This document shows positions 50,790-61,230 of a stretch of DNA of 64,000 nucleotides, one piece after another. Under the pieces are notes generated by a model. It did not search any database and was not told the origin of the DNA. It saw nothing but the letters and a program-made list of their open reading frames with translations. The DNA lies in the NCBI GenBank assembly GCA_947623455.1, contig OX392542.1, forward strand, positions 15,073,625 to 15,137,624, read 5' to 3'. This DNA is from Mimachlamys varia (taxonomy: Eukaryota > Mollusca > Bivalvia > Pectinida > Pectinidae). Made by a program: the position numbers and the translations under genes. The first letter of the stretch is position 1, and every line of letters starts with the position of its first letter.

Positions 50790-51110
50790 GCATCAGTTAT
50801 CATTTTGAGGCCGTGGCATTTACTTGGATGTGACCATAACTTATTTACATGGTGAGAGTCAACGATGAAGCAGAAGACGCTTACGCTTCCGGAACACATG
50901 GTCTTATTCTCTTGTACCTTTCAAGGGTCACCGTGTAAATCTTTCCTTTATTCATATTTGCCTCCATCGTCGGAAACCCACGGTACACTTCTCTGACGTA
51001 CGTGGGTTTCCGACGATGATTTGCCTCTAGTTTCATCGATTTTGAGTTCTGATTATGGTTTTGTTGACGATTCAGTATTCTTTGATTTTCATTTTTCGTA
51101 TTCCTGGTCA
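50790..51110 (+). repeat. Dispersed repeat with GATGAAGCAGAAGACGCTTA motif, copy 1
   Basis: Order: CATTTTGAGG, TTTACTTGGATGT, ACATGG, the GAAGCAGAAGACGCTTAC motif, CACATGGTCTTATTCTCTTG, TTTCAAGGGTCACCGTGTAA, then ATCGATTTTGAGTTCTGATT. The same order recurs, inverted, at 53763-53964, and a part at 62955-63030. This copy was interrupted by the 54 bp element at 50965. Confidence 0.65.
50956..51027. mobile_element. 54 bp minimal inverted-repeat element with 9 bp target duplication
   Basis: ATTTGCCTC at 50956-50964 and 51019-51027 flank a 54 bp element with perfect 18 bp ends (CATCGTCGGAAACCCACG and its inverse) and only 18 bp between them. It sits inside a dispersed repeat whose other copy lacks it. 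Same family as 43299-43635. Confidence 0.82.
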
Positions 51111-51194
51111 TGAACGAGTCTTATGTTTTTTTTAAATATATTTTTATTCAAGCTGACCATTTGGATGTATGGCACATGGCTACATTTTGTATTA

Positions 51195-51413
51195 TCACAG
51201 GTATAAAAAAAAACAGTAACAAATTGGATAAAACAAAATGATTTCGTTAAACAGCGTTTTCTTTGCCACAGCTCCCTGTGATTTATTTGGACCGGAGACT
51301 TGCGATATGTACATGTATATAGCAAGTCCAACAACCAATACTAAAAACTCAGTCATCCTTTTGGGATACCGTACAGTTTGGAAGCCTGATGCATCGACTT
51401 GGACTCGTGTCAT
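51195..51413 (-). CDS. Possible small membrane protein ORF, 72 codons (or retrocopy)
   Basis: ATG in good context (GAAGATGA). The protein starts MTRVQVDASGFQTVRYPKRM and has a first hydrophobic helix (TEFLVLVVGLAIYMYI), a polar loop (SGPNKSQGAVAKK) and a second hydrophobic end (IILFYPICYCFFLYL). AATAAA lies at 51143-51148, about 47 nt past the stop, followed within 10 bp by an A8 run, as in a processed transcript end or a retrocopy. The basic residues before the first helix suit a small mitochondrial or ER membrane protein, but I recognise no family. Confidence 0.35.
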   Translation of the reverse strand: MTRVQVDASGFQTVRYPKRMTEFLVLVVGLAIYMYISQVSGPNKSQGAVAKKTLFNEIILFYPICYCFFLYL

Positions 51414-51593
51414 CTTCAAGACTTGGTTTCATCCCAAATGTTTATTGTCACTCAACTATCTTTCCAGAAACTCGTGACTTTAGTTACCAGGTATTGGGAG
51501 GTACTTGTATAGTGGAGGTAAAGTGGATGGTGACCTCAGTCACCACGTTTCCTACCCTTCATCACCTAAAATGTATACTGGAATACTGCCTAT

Positions 51594-51698
51594 ATCTTTC
51601 ACCGTCTTCGCTAGCCTATGGTTACAACCGCACACTCATCGTCACGTGAAGATGAGTGTGCGGATCGTAAGCATTGGCTAACGAAGGTGATCTTTCAC
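51594..51698. mobile_element. 87 bp inverted-repeat element with 9 bp target duplication
   Basis: ATCTTTCAC at 51594-51602 and 51690-51698 flank arms starting CGTCTTCGCTAGCC and ending GGCTAACGAAGGTG. Arms extend through GTTACAACCGCACACTCATC. Related to the element at 52967. Confidence 0.8.
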
Positions 51699-52267
51699 AT
51701 ACACAATAGATAAACTCCTATTCCATCTGTAAATTGCATACTTCGTTTCGTTTACTAGATCTTTTCTTTTACATTACCAAATTGAGTTTGGCGTATTCAT
51801 TCCTCCAGGCAGCACACACCGGTCTGTGTATATGGTGGATTATAGATAAACCACCTACATGATGTAAGTATTCGTACAGTACAGTACTATTTTCTATCCG
51901 TAAAATGGAACCGGGTAGTTAAGCTTCTGACGTAACAGCAAACAGCGTCCGACCGCCAGTATTTCTCATCTAAAAAGTTTGACGTAAACTTGTTGTCACT
52001 GTGTGGGGCTCTTTTCAGAAAAGCCCAGGATTTGAAACTTTAGGCTCTACACCAAAAAATTCACGAACAATGGAAGTACACAAATCTGCATGTATTTTCT
52101 TGGCGGGTTAATTACCGGCAGTAAGACTGTACATGACATCAAACTTGAATCTGCTTTGGATCTGTCCACGAAAAATTGTTCGAGTTGTTGTGCTGGTACA
52201 GTTGTTCATTTGACACATACATATGTATAAGAGTCACGTCTCCTATTACATTTTAGCGAGATGACCT

Positions 52268-52445
52268 AACACACACATATGCTGCACATTTAAATCTAAT
52301 AACAGATATAGTATGCCGAAAAAATGAATTAAACTGCATCCTACAGCTGTTTCGTCCTCCTAGGACTCGTCAGTGATGCTATGGACCAAAAGGTGAGAAT
52401 CCAAAATTTATAAACTAATGTAGAAGCGGAAGAGGTAGGTGCGTA
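52268..52445 (+). repeat. Dispersed repeat, copy 1 of a pair
   Basis: ATATGCTGCACATTTAAATC, AGTATGCCGAAAA, ATGAATTAAACTGCATCC, CGTCCTCCTAGGACTC and GAATCCAAAATTTATAAAC occur in the same order at 56310-56485. Confidence 0.7.
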
Positions 52446-52588
52446 ACACCTCTTTAATTTATGAATTTAGAAGTTCGTTCCCCAAACAACAGGGATTAAG
52501 CAATACAACCATATAGAGGTACCACTTATTCGAAGATTGAAGTAACACTGAATCATGATACATGAACAACACTACTTCATAAAAATAA

Positions 52589-52594
52589 TTTATT
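52589..52594 (-). terminator. Candidate poly(A) signal of LRR gene
   Basis: AATAAA on the minus strand about 830 nt past the LRR gene stop, the first one I noticed. If used, the 3' UTR would contain the 81 bp inverted-repeat element at 52967-53047. Position only, no transcript evidence. Confidence 0.25.
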
Positions 52595-52957
52595 CTTAAT
52601 GTTTTCAAAAATATGAATGTTATATAAACTTTCCACAAAATGTTACTTCGTAAGTAAGCCAAACATGCGTGTCTCTGGTATCTTACACAGACTGCTTCTA
52701 TTAAACAGAACGTTAAAATTTTCATCTAAACAAATCGAATCATAAAGCTATAATAAAGCCATTATGACAGACCTTAGAGAGTGGATTTCCAGGTACGCCA
52801 TTCAACAACTATAGACAGGATCTAAGTACGGTACAATTACAATTTACTTTACAAATAAAAGACAACATGAAAATCGATAAGACAGCACAACCAAAGAGAC
52901 ACATCACACTCATACGATACCCCCCTGTAAAGTTCCGGTAAGTAAGTAAGTCTTCAA

Positions 52958-53056
52958 CCATGGATACATCTTCGCTAGCCAAGGGTTACGATCCGCACAC
53001 TCATTGAAGATTACATAGGTGATCGTAACCCCTGGATATCGAGGATGCCATGGATA
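52958..53056. mobile_element. 81 bp inverted-repeat element with 9 bp target duplication
   Basis: CCATGGATA at 52958-52966 and 53048-53056 flank 81 bp that begins CATCTTCGCTAGCCAAGGGT and ends ATATCGAGGATG. Both arms include GGGTTACGATC. The left end is shared with the 87 bp element, the right end with the 320 bp element at 62611. Confidence 0.8.
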
Positions 53057-53424
53057 GGACACAAGGTGCACATGTCTTGATTCATGACAAAGATGGATAT
53101 CAATATTTCGAAATTAAATCCATAATGGCGCCCGTAAAATGTCGCCAACTTACAGTTTATATTGAAGCGGTCAAAGGTTTACAGCCATGGCTAAACAATA
53201 TATTGATCGTCACGGTACATGCATCCATTTTTCGTTTGTTTCCTTTAACAGCAGAATCAACACATAAAATATTTGAACATAGACGAAATACAATAATATT
53301 GAAAATAAAACACTTCCCTGTTTGCCAAGCTTACTCTCTGACTTCTCCATAACATAATTAATCTTAAAATGTCCATACAAAATCTGATTCGTTTTTCCCA
53401 GTCAACAGGTTCAGATTAGATCGA

Positions 53425-53699
53425 CTACAACAATGTGTCAGCAAGTTCATCCTCTTGTCTTGCTAGTGCCGCATCCTCTTCCACTGTGCTGATCGCCGAT
53501 ACACTGTTCTTACGAGATCCACCAATTTTCCGAAAACTTTCCTCTTCGGCATAAGGCTTTGCCTCGTCCTTCTCCTCATCCTGTCGTTTAGTGTGCACGC
53601 TGATAAGGACAGTGGCGGTGATAAGTGACAGAGATAAGACGATGGCGAGGTAGAACGACAGGTCTAAGTAGGTTAAACATGTAGTACCAACGCTAAAAC
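53425..53699 (-). CDS. LRR membrane protein exon 3 (membrane helix and tail)
   Basis: 275 nt, acceptor TTTACAG|GTT, stop TAG at 53425-53427. Encodes the membrane helix (SFYLAIVLSLSLITATVLIS) followed by the basic stop-transfer HTKRQ and an acidic/Ser tail (FRKIGGSRKNSVSAISTVEE, then DELADTLL). Basophilic kinase-like RKNS is visible. Confidence 0.83.
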
Positions 53700-56600
53700 C
53701 TGTAAACATGCAAAATTAATAAATCAATTATGTGGTAATAATAAATTAGAGAATATCGAAGCGTGAACAAAATCATAATTCGAACTGAAAATCGATTAAA
53801 TCATGGACAAAATAGGAACAAAGGAAAAATTTACAGCGAGACCCTTGAAAAAGTACAAGAGTATAAGACCAGGTGTTCAAGAAGAGTAAGCGTCTTCTGC
53901 TTCATCGACGACACCCGCCATGTAAATCTTGGTTACATCCAAGTAAACATCAAGATTTCAAAATGAGAACCGAATATCATTGTCAATCAAAACAAGTAAA
54001 CACACTAATGAGCGTACTCAAAAACGTCTATCTTCATATTTCTTAAAGCAGTCGACATCGATCCCGAAAATCACCATATTTAGAGCAAGCCCTAGAATAT
54101 TGAATCAACTGCGACATGTAAACAACATAGATTGGAGAAGCAGGGATGTTACTGTCAAGAAATGGAAAGTTCACGATCGGAAAATTGAAATCATCACGTT
54201 TATAGCTAAGTTGTAAGCTGTCCATGTTGGTCGTAGTTTAAGTAGGGATCGAGGTAATGGCTGATGTAGATGAGTCTGTTGTGTCCTTTATTTCAAGTTC
54301 AGAAGAAGTACCTACACCAATAAAATCAATTATGTGCCACATGTACATGCACCGACACAATACAATCAAACTGTGCCACATGTACGTGCAACGATATAAT
54401 ACAATCAAACTGTGCCACATGTGCATGCACCGACACAATACAATCAAACTGTGCCACATGTACGTGCACCGATATAATACAATCAAACTATGATGCATAT
54501 ACATGCACCAACACAACACAAACATCGGATACCAACGTCAATACCTGAAAATACAGTATCAACAAGGATGCAATACGCAATCTAATGCTATTATGTATAA
54601 GTATACTGTTCAACAATAAGGCAACACACATTCTAATGTTATTATGGATGATATATACTGTTTTTTCTCAGTTCCGTGTGTAGAAGATACAGCTGTCAAG
54701 GGTAAGAAATGGGTGTAGGAAATATCTATCTGAAACCCCATTTTACGTGACGTGAGATCACAATGGATGATGCATGACGTGACGTCATGAACTCCCATGC
54801 CGCAATGTGGCAGAGGTGATGTGATGAAATCAAAACCCTTAACGATACATTGCATGTTTATCGTACACGTCAGAAAGATAATATGGACTTTTCTGAGAAA
54901 ACTTTGTTTGCGAATATTGAGTATATTTCACCTTGGTAACTGATTTCTTTCCGTCAAATATGTTCAAGGAAACAGTTTGATATTTTCAAAATGGCCCATC
55001 CAAACGTAGTTTCATAGATTTCGAGCTTATTCTGGTAATTGGCCATGAAATGAGAGAAAACTACTCTTCCATGATCAAAGGCATAAGAAAAAAAATGCCA
55101 CCCTCGGATTACATTTCCCAATCTCACACCCCTGGTCATGAAAGAGTTTAATAATCGTTTATACCATTCCAACTTATAGTCAATGCATTTCATGACATAT
55201 TAGAATCAGTGCTTTTTATAAACAATTAGAATCAATCGACATCATCCGTAATGTGGTTGACGTCAGCTACCTGACTTATATGACAGTAACATTTTCTGTA
55301 ACGACTTTCCATTCCTGTTGTATACCTACCAGGTAAATTGTCCTCACAAGGATCAACAGCTATTTCAACGGGACATTCCTCCGTTTTGTAAAGGTATGCC
55401 TTTTTGTCTGAAATAGAAATAAAACACTTTTGAGTCCGTGATAACATCTGGTTTGGCATTTTAATTTTAGAATTGCATTCTTAAATATCTAATTACCCGT
55501 TTCACATTTACGATTTAGAGTTCACGTGATTATATTCTCTCTGTCGTTGAATTTTTGACTTTCACTCCTACGTTATGAGATTGTTTTTGACATTGCAGCG
55601 ATATGACATATGAAATAACAACATGAAATGTGTAGTGGGAAATGTGAAACGAGTCCAATCAAAAACTCATGTTAAAACGAAGTGACAGAATAGGACACGG
55701 AGAGAAAATAACAAAAGGAAATAACATATGTACTGCTTACAATAGAAACTTCACATCAAGCGAGAGAAGGTAATTTAACGAAGAAAATACTATAATATCG
55801 GGCTACAGATCTAGAATTACATCATGTAGTTGTTTTATTGATAGACATTGAATTGTTGCCCTCTTTCCAGCGTTCAAAAGAGCTTTATACTTCGTCTCTT
55901 TTGTAACAAATATTGACCTCCTAGCTTATTCATACATACGTTGATATGACACAGGAGAATATTACTAGCACGTGTGCTGTGTTTAGTAGAGATGTGCTAT
56001 CTCAATGAAATAATTTGGGTCTTAGGATATGTCTAATGCGTAATCGTAGCATCTCGAGCGGCACAGATCGTGTTTTAGGCTAATTAGATTACAAGCATGT
56101 GTTAAAGATTGATAACTAGAAGTATACGTATGTGGGAGGAAATAATTATAAAAACAAATTAGTTTGGTCACAGGGACAGTCTACGCCTGGAGATGATACC
56201 GGAGTATCTAGCCCGATAGCTAGGCCGGGAGAGGCCATGGCTTGTTCAGATACAGTCCTAGGGGTTATGATCTGACCAGTAGTAGTGTCCATGTCTTAGA
56301 AGATGACGTAACACGCATATATGCTGCACCTTTTAACCTTAGTAATAGATAAAGTATGCCGAAAAATGAATTAAACTGCATCATACAGCTCGTCCTCCTA
56401 GGACTCTTTAGTGATGCTACTGGCCAAAAGGTGGGAATCCAAAATTTCTAAACTAATGTAGAAGCAAAAGGGTCAAGTGCGTAAAACTATGACTTTCGAA
56501 GTAAAATTAAATATTAAGTACTGTATATTAAGAATATTAAGAACCGTGTCACCAATCAAATGAAATAACTGTGTTGCCTCTATGAAACTACAAGTTACTT

Positions 56601-58413
56601 AGCCAGCTGATTTGTGACATTTGCTATAACATATATTTGAGACATAACGCGTCGTGCTATAAGTTCGTATATTACTGTACGTTGATGATATATCACCATT
56701 AACATGTATTTGTGATATCACTGTGATTTGCGATCATGAATAAATTACAAACAATTATGTGTCGCTACTGTGTATTGTGTCAAACTGTTCTAGCAGTTTC
56801 TGTTGTCTCATTGTACAAAACGTGTACATTGCTTTTCAATATATAGCTTCTGATCGCATTGCTTAATGTTCATCCGAATTGGGTAAACAATCGATTGTGT
56901 TTTTAGAGCTGGACACATCAAAATATTTATAATTTTAACGTTCATTGTCTTGGATAATCGTCGCAAAACATGGTATACCTGTTGTCAATATAACTTGGTC
57001 TGCTTTGTTAAGCCAGATTTTGGTAATGGGTGAAATCAGGAGTATCTGTGGCTAATTGCAATGGTTGATACCAGTAAACTTACACACAAATGACATAACG
57101 TTACATCTTGTTTAACCAAACCAAACTAAACAATTTAAGGAAACCTTATGAATGTTGTAATTTTATTACATAATGCGCTGTGTTTTCTCTATATATGAAG
57201 ACATAACGTGTTTTCTCCTATATTCACGAGAAAGCGTTATATTGCACGGCAATGGTCATACCTCCAGCCACGCGCAATATAACACACGATCAACTACCAG
57301 CACCTCGGGTCAACTGTTATTTTACTATAGCACGAGAAGGTATGACATATTTGTATAATATTCCATAAGTTAAATTGATTATCTTGAGGGTGTGTTTCAT
57401 GCCAGACTTAAATATGTAACAATGTACAGACTACACAATAAAAATTCGTTGACAAAGTCACGATATTGACATATTAGTTGTGACGTTTCATACATACTTC
57501 TGTAGTTGCTAGGAGAGCCACATATTACAGGACCTGGAAGTGAGATGTTGTTGGTCCGACAGTAATCTAGGAACCACAGATTATCACATGTACATTCCCA
57601 CTCGATCCCCTCCAGGCTGAGAGTGTGCAGTCCGTGCATATTTGAGATCATACTGCTATGGATAGACGTAAACAGGTTATGGCGTAATGATAAATGACGT
57701 AGTTTAGTAGAGGCTTGAAACATGTCGGCTTGCAAAGTGTCCATCTTGGCATTGTCTATCACGATGCTCGTCGCATTAACGAGCGTGTATAATACCCCAT
57801 TTGGTAGCACTCTCGAGTCCAACTTTGACGTCAATAGAAACGTTCCAAGAGGGCGAGGGACATCCATAGTATGTACATTAACGCCCTTGAAAGCGTCATA
57901 ACCTATATCACCAATGGCACCATTCTCTAACCCAAAGTAATTCAGGTCTCCAAAGTCTTGTAAGGCTGCATCCGGCATAGCTATGACTTCACAATTTTGG
58001 ATGTGGACCTCCTTGAAGTAGCCAAGGCCAGTAAATGTACCAGCGTGGTATATCAACATTCCTGATGTGTAGCATCGGATAGTAAATGTTGGTACGAAAT
58101 TAACATCAAATAACGTCGTATTGATGACGTCAAACCCGGAAAACGTCGCAGTGGGCGTCGACGCCGGGAGATTCCCGTTTACATCTATTAGAGATAGACT
58201 TTGGGGGACGTGGTTAAAATCTGATAGAGCTAGTGGCAGCGCCCAGCTCCTGGCAGAGCACTCGTACTTCAGGTCTGAGGCGTAGTACGTACACCCAGCT
58301 GGGTCCCCGCTCACAGTACATACAGACAGTAGCACCAAGTACACTCGTATTAACATCGTCACACAACTACAGGGTACCGTCCCGTCGGCATTGTCACGTA
58401 AAAATGCCTTCAT
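53425..58413 (-). CDS. Leucine-rich-repeat type I membrane protein, 3 exons
   Basis: Exons 57498-58413, 55330-55407 and 53425-53699 join with consistent phase 1 junctions into 422 codons plus stop. Order: hydrophobic signal segment from M20 (MLIRVYLVLLSVCTVSG), N-terminal cysteine region, degenerate LRRs (clearest near 228-270, e.g. LRHLSLRHNLFTSIHSSMI), LRR C-terminal cap with WECTC and further Cys at about 285, 298 and 317, a membrane helix near 345-366, and a charged tail of about 55 residues ending DELADTLL. The tail has no TIR domain, so this is not a Toll receptor. A cell-surface adhesion or recognition role is inferred from architecture. M1 is in a weak context and M20 in a better one followed directly by the signal peptide, so I favour M20 (403 residues). 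I do not recognise a named orthologue. Confidence 0.82.
53763..53964 (-). repeat. Dispersed repeat with GATGAAGCAGAAGACGCTTA motif, copy 2 (inverted)
   Basis: The reverse complement matches copy 1 from CATTTTGAAATCTTGATG to the TTTCAGTTCGAATTATG end, without the 54 bp insertion. Confidence 0.65.
53963..54165 (+). repeat. Dispersed repeat, copy 1 of a second pair
   Basis: GAGAACCGAATATCATTGTC, ACAAGTAAACACACTAATGA, TCGACATCGATCCCGAAAAT and TGAATCAACTGCGACATGT recur in order at 59816-60070. Confidence 0.65.
54325..54500. repeat. 39 bp tandem repeat, 4-5 copies
   Basis: Unit ACAATCAAACTGTGCCACAT followed by GTACGTGCACCGATATAAT. Open frames on both strands here are periodicity artefacts (39 is divisible by 3). 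Confidence 0.88.
55330..55407 (-). CDS. LRR membrane protein exon 2 (end of LRR cap)
   Basis: 78 nt, acceptor TATTTCAG|ACA, donor CCTG|GTAGGT, phase 1 both sides. Encodes KKAYLYKTEECPVEIAVDPC and EDNLP, supplying the last cap cysteine (about residue 317) and a short acidic stalk. The phase match on both sides is the main evidence. Confidence 0.78.
55408..57497. other. LRR gene intron 1
   Basis: Contains the second copy of the 52268 repeat at 56310-56485. Nothing else seen. Confidence 0.5.
56310..56485 (+). repeat. Dispersed repeat, copy 2 of the 52268 pair
   Basis: Same ordered landmarks as at 52268 with about 85% identity by eye. Lies in LRR gene intron 1. Confidence 0.68.
57498..58413 (-). 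CDS. LRR membrane protein exon 1 (signal peptide, LRRs, most of LRR cap)
   Basis: 916 nt, 305 codons plus one base, donor AGAA|GTATGT. Holds the signal segment, a first cysteine cluster (CTVSG to YECSAR), several irregular LRRs and the WECTCDNLWFLDYC cap start. Exon reading past the donor stays open for about 30 more codons but loses the cap's last cysteine. Confidence 0.85.
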
Positions 58414-58462
58414 GAAGCTTCATCCTTTGTTCATCGAAGTCTCGTCTCACTTCGTCCGCCAT
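58394..58462 (-). promoter_or_regulatory. Upstream ORF overlapping the first ATG of the LRR gene
   Basis: ACAAGATGGCGGAC at 58462 is a strong-context ATG and a near-consensus YY1 motif. It opens a 22-codon frame (MADEVRRDFDEQRMKLHEGI then FT) ending at 58394, overlapping M1 (58413) by 20 nt in another frame but ending 38 nt before M20 (58356). If transcribed, it would block M1 and leave M20 reachable by re-initiation. Confidence 0.45.
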
Positions 58463-59815
58463 CTTGTGTTTCTTAGCCTCGCGTTATGTTGGAACAGTGC
58501 CGAGGATTAAAAAAATCACATACGATTTATCATTCCACTTAAATTGTTGTGAAGACATTCAGAATATTTGTCTTAAGATTGTTTCTTAAAGATAAGAATT
58601 GTGTTATCTTATCTATCGCAACATAAAAACAGCCTAGTTATAATTATGTGGAGACGAATTCAAACATTTAAACCTCTCACTGAGTTACTTGTAACAATTT
58701 CATTAAACATTCTAAACCCACCCTCTAATTGATCAACAAATACACAACAAAGAGGAACATACAATTAAGATTACCGAGTGCTGTTTTATAATCGGCTTTG
58801 GATATTGAGGCTAATCCACTTCAGTGTGTTCGCGGAGTGAGTTATCGAACACCCCTATATATGCTTATTTACATATAACACTTATGCCCGAGGAGTTGAC
58901 TGGTTATACGGTTATATCACACAGGGGGGGGGGGGGGTTGATAGTATCATCAGCACATACGATGGAGTCACAATGTAGAATACGAAAAATTCATCAATTC
59001 GCTTTCCCAAAGACACGATATGCTTTTCGAAAAACATTAATGTTCGATCATAACAATAATATGAAACTCAAAGTCTTTATGGCAAGATAGGATACCAAAG
59101 AATAAAAATTTGGACATATTTGTTTTAATTCTCTATTTTAGAGAATGAGGTTATGACCTATGATTGAGTAATTATGTATCTAATGTATTTCAGCCGTCAA
59201 TATATTTTGGAATATTCTTCTCCCCCGTAATGTTTATCTCCAGATCAGAAACAAATAATGATGAAGAGCTGTATATACATGTAAAATGCTATTTCACAAA
59301 CCACGTTTAAACTTATTCTTGTCCTCATCACCCACAACAAAAGTGGTCACATTTGTGATCGGTCAAATAGTGTCGATTTTATGATGTTGTGGTCATATAC
59401 ATCATGTGACGAAGCACGCTCTACAGCACGCGCCACTTCAGTAATCCACTTTATCATATTGACCATCAGTTCGACCCTAACAAAGTGGCTAGCAAACACA
59501 ATTATGTAGATTTGTGCGGCTAACTCGTCACACCATATTGAAGCCCAATAATCATGGCCTTCCGATTGTGTACAAGGCGAGAAGAATACGAATATAAGCT
59601 CGTGGGTTGTAAAAACATATTTTGTAAAGCATCCCTTCTGGTTTGACAATTATGCACCTACATGTATGCTAAAGTCCGCGATCGGCTTGGCATATTTCGT
59701 AAAGACCTCTCTTTGGCGAAAGAGAACTTATTTGTAAAATAACATTTGTATGATGTTTGTATCAATATTTACAAGAGTATATAAACCACATCCAGTTAAA
59801 TGTCAAGTCCTCAGA

Positions 59816-60125
59816 GTGAGAACTGAGTAATCATTCTTAATCACAAGTAAACATACAAATGAGCCAAGATTCAAAATATTTATCAATGAGACCATAAAAC
59901 TTTCTCATAGTTTTTATCAACTTTCATCTCTCGAACCACTGTGTAATAAGTTTGCTTGTCAACAATCGACATCTATCACGAAAATCTCGATATTAAGAGC
60001 AAACGCTAGAATAATGAATCAACTGCGACATGTTAACACCATCAGTTTAAGAAGTTGTAGGTAGAAAACTGTTGTTACTTTAATCGATTTTGAGTTCGGA
60101 TTATGTTAATGTTGACGCTTGGTAT
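59816..60125 (+). repeat. Dispersed repeat, copy 2 of the 53963 pair, fused to an ATCGATTTTGAGTT end
   Basis: Matches 53963-54165 in order, with an insertion around 59880-59965, and then runs into AATCGATTTTGAGTTCGGAT, the end of the GAAGCAGAAGACGC repeat. The two repeat types are therefore parts of one larger element. Confidence 0.55.
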
Positions 60126-60987
60126 TCTCTACATTGTTTGGTAGTGAATAACAATATCATTGTATTTTATAGTAAGTATATACAAGCTTGTAAATTTACA
60201 TTGTTAAAGTATTTGGTCGTGATATCCCCAATTTTTCATTTTGTAGCGATGTATCTGGAATCTAGGTGGTGATGTCATATGTTTTTACTGATTAGTGAGA
60301 TGACTCTGAATCTACAATGCTTATTAATGTACAAAGCATAGAAAGCTGATGACTACAGACAGGTGGAATGTATAATATTAGTACATCCAGGGACTAACAG
60401 CTTCTCAAATGGATAAAGCGAAATATCATATCATCCGGATCTGTTATGGTCGGATCCTTTGGCCTGCTTTTCATTTTATACATAGGGACACACTTCCGCC
60501 GCTTGATAGAAATCTAGCATTTACGTTCTATTGTTCTTTATATAGTTTACAAAAAAATAAATCTTTGCGAAATAATCTGTGAATGCATTTTCTTTTTGCA
60601 TTTTACTAAGATAAATATTTTCTCAAGAAAAACAAGATGCTACTTTGAGTTATGAACAGTTAATTGGACATAGTCTGGCAGCTTATACCGATGGCATTTC
60701 CTATTGATTTTGCTGTATTCCACTTTAGGTGCCGAGGCTGTTCCTCCGGAAGTTGTTATCTACAATAGATAACCGGAAGTGATAAACATGAGTCGACGTA
60801 CTTAGTAAGTTAATCTAGATTAGCAATTAACGCCATGAAGTTGATCACATAAGCACGCGATGTTGTGTCTGGGATTAGAAAGCCTGCGGTGATGTAAAAA
60901 CACTTTAGATGAGCTCGACGTTTCTTTATCCCCAGTGAATTTAATTATTTATCTAATGCGTCATGATGTCATCAAAGTAAGGACAAC

Positions 60988-61230
60988 TACTGTAAAAACC
61001 AACATGTTTGCGCGTGGCATTTTTCGCTTAGCCAGCCACCAAACTGTTCGCTGTGTGAACATTTTCGCGCTGTCAGTCATGCTGTTTCGAAATGTGATTT
61101 TATAATACTAATATTCACTGTAGAGTTTGACTGGTGCTAAACATATTTGCGTGTCGATATATTTGCGGAGATTTTATGTCAGCGAAATCAGCGAAAATTT
61201 CCACACCGCGAAAAACTCCAGTTTTACAAA
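60988..61230. mobile_element. MITE with ACTGTAAAA ends, copy 2
   Basis: Starts ACTGTAAAAACCAACATG and ends AACTCCAGTTTTACA. Internal GCGAAAAT/TTTTCGC repeats resemble those of the element at 12886. Confidence 0.45.

Larger units (their letters stand above)
51699..52957. other. Region between small ORF and LRR gene, one dispersed repeat
   Basis: Apart from the repeat at 52268-52445 no feature was seen. It may include the 3' UTR of the LRR gene on the minus strand. Confidence 0.4.
53700..55329. other. LRR gene intron 2
   Basis: Holds an inverted copy of the GAAGCAGAAGACGC repeat, another dispersed repeat (53963-54160) and a 39 bp tandem array (54325-54500). Remaining sequence shows no gene. 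Confidence 0.55.

Noticed and set aside
53050..53352. 100-codon plus-strand frame
   Set aside because: Antisense to the likely LRR 3' UTR, overlaps the edge of a MITE, no family likeness.
54238..54525. 95-codon minus-strand frame rich in Met/Trp/Cys
   Set aside because: Made by the 39 bp tandem repeat, whose period is a multiple of three.
59347..59649. 100-codon minus-strand frame
   Set aside because: It begins with TTG rather than ATG, has no splice partners and no recognisable domain.
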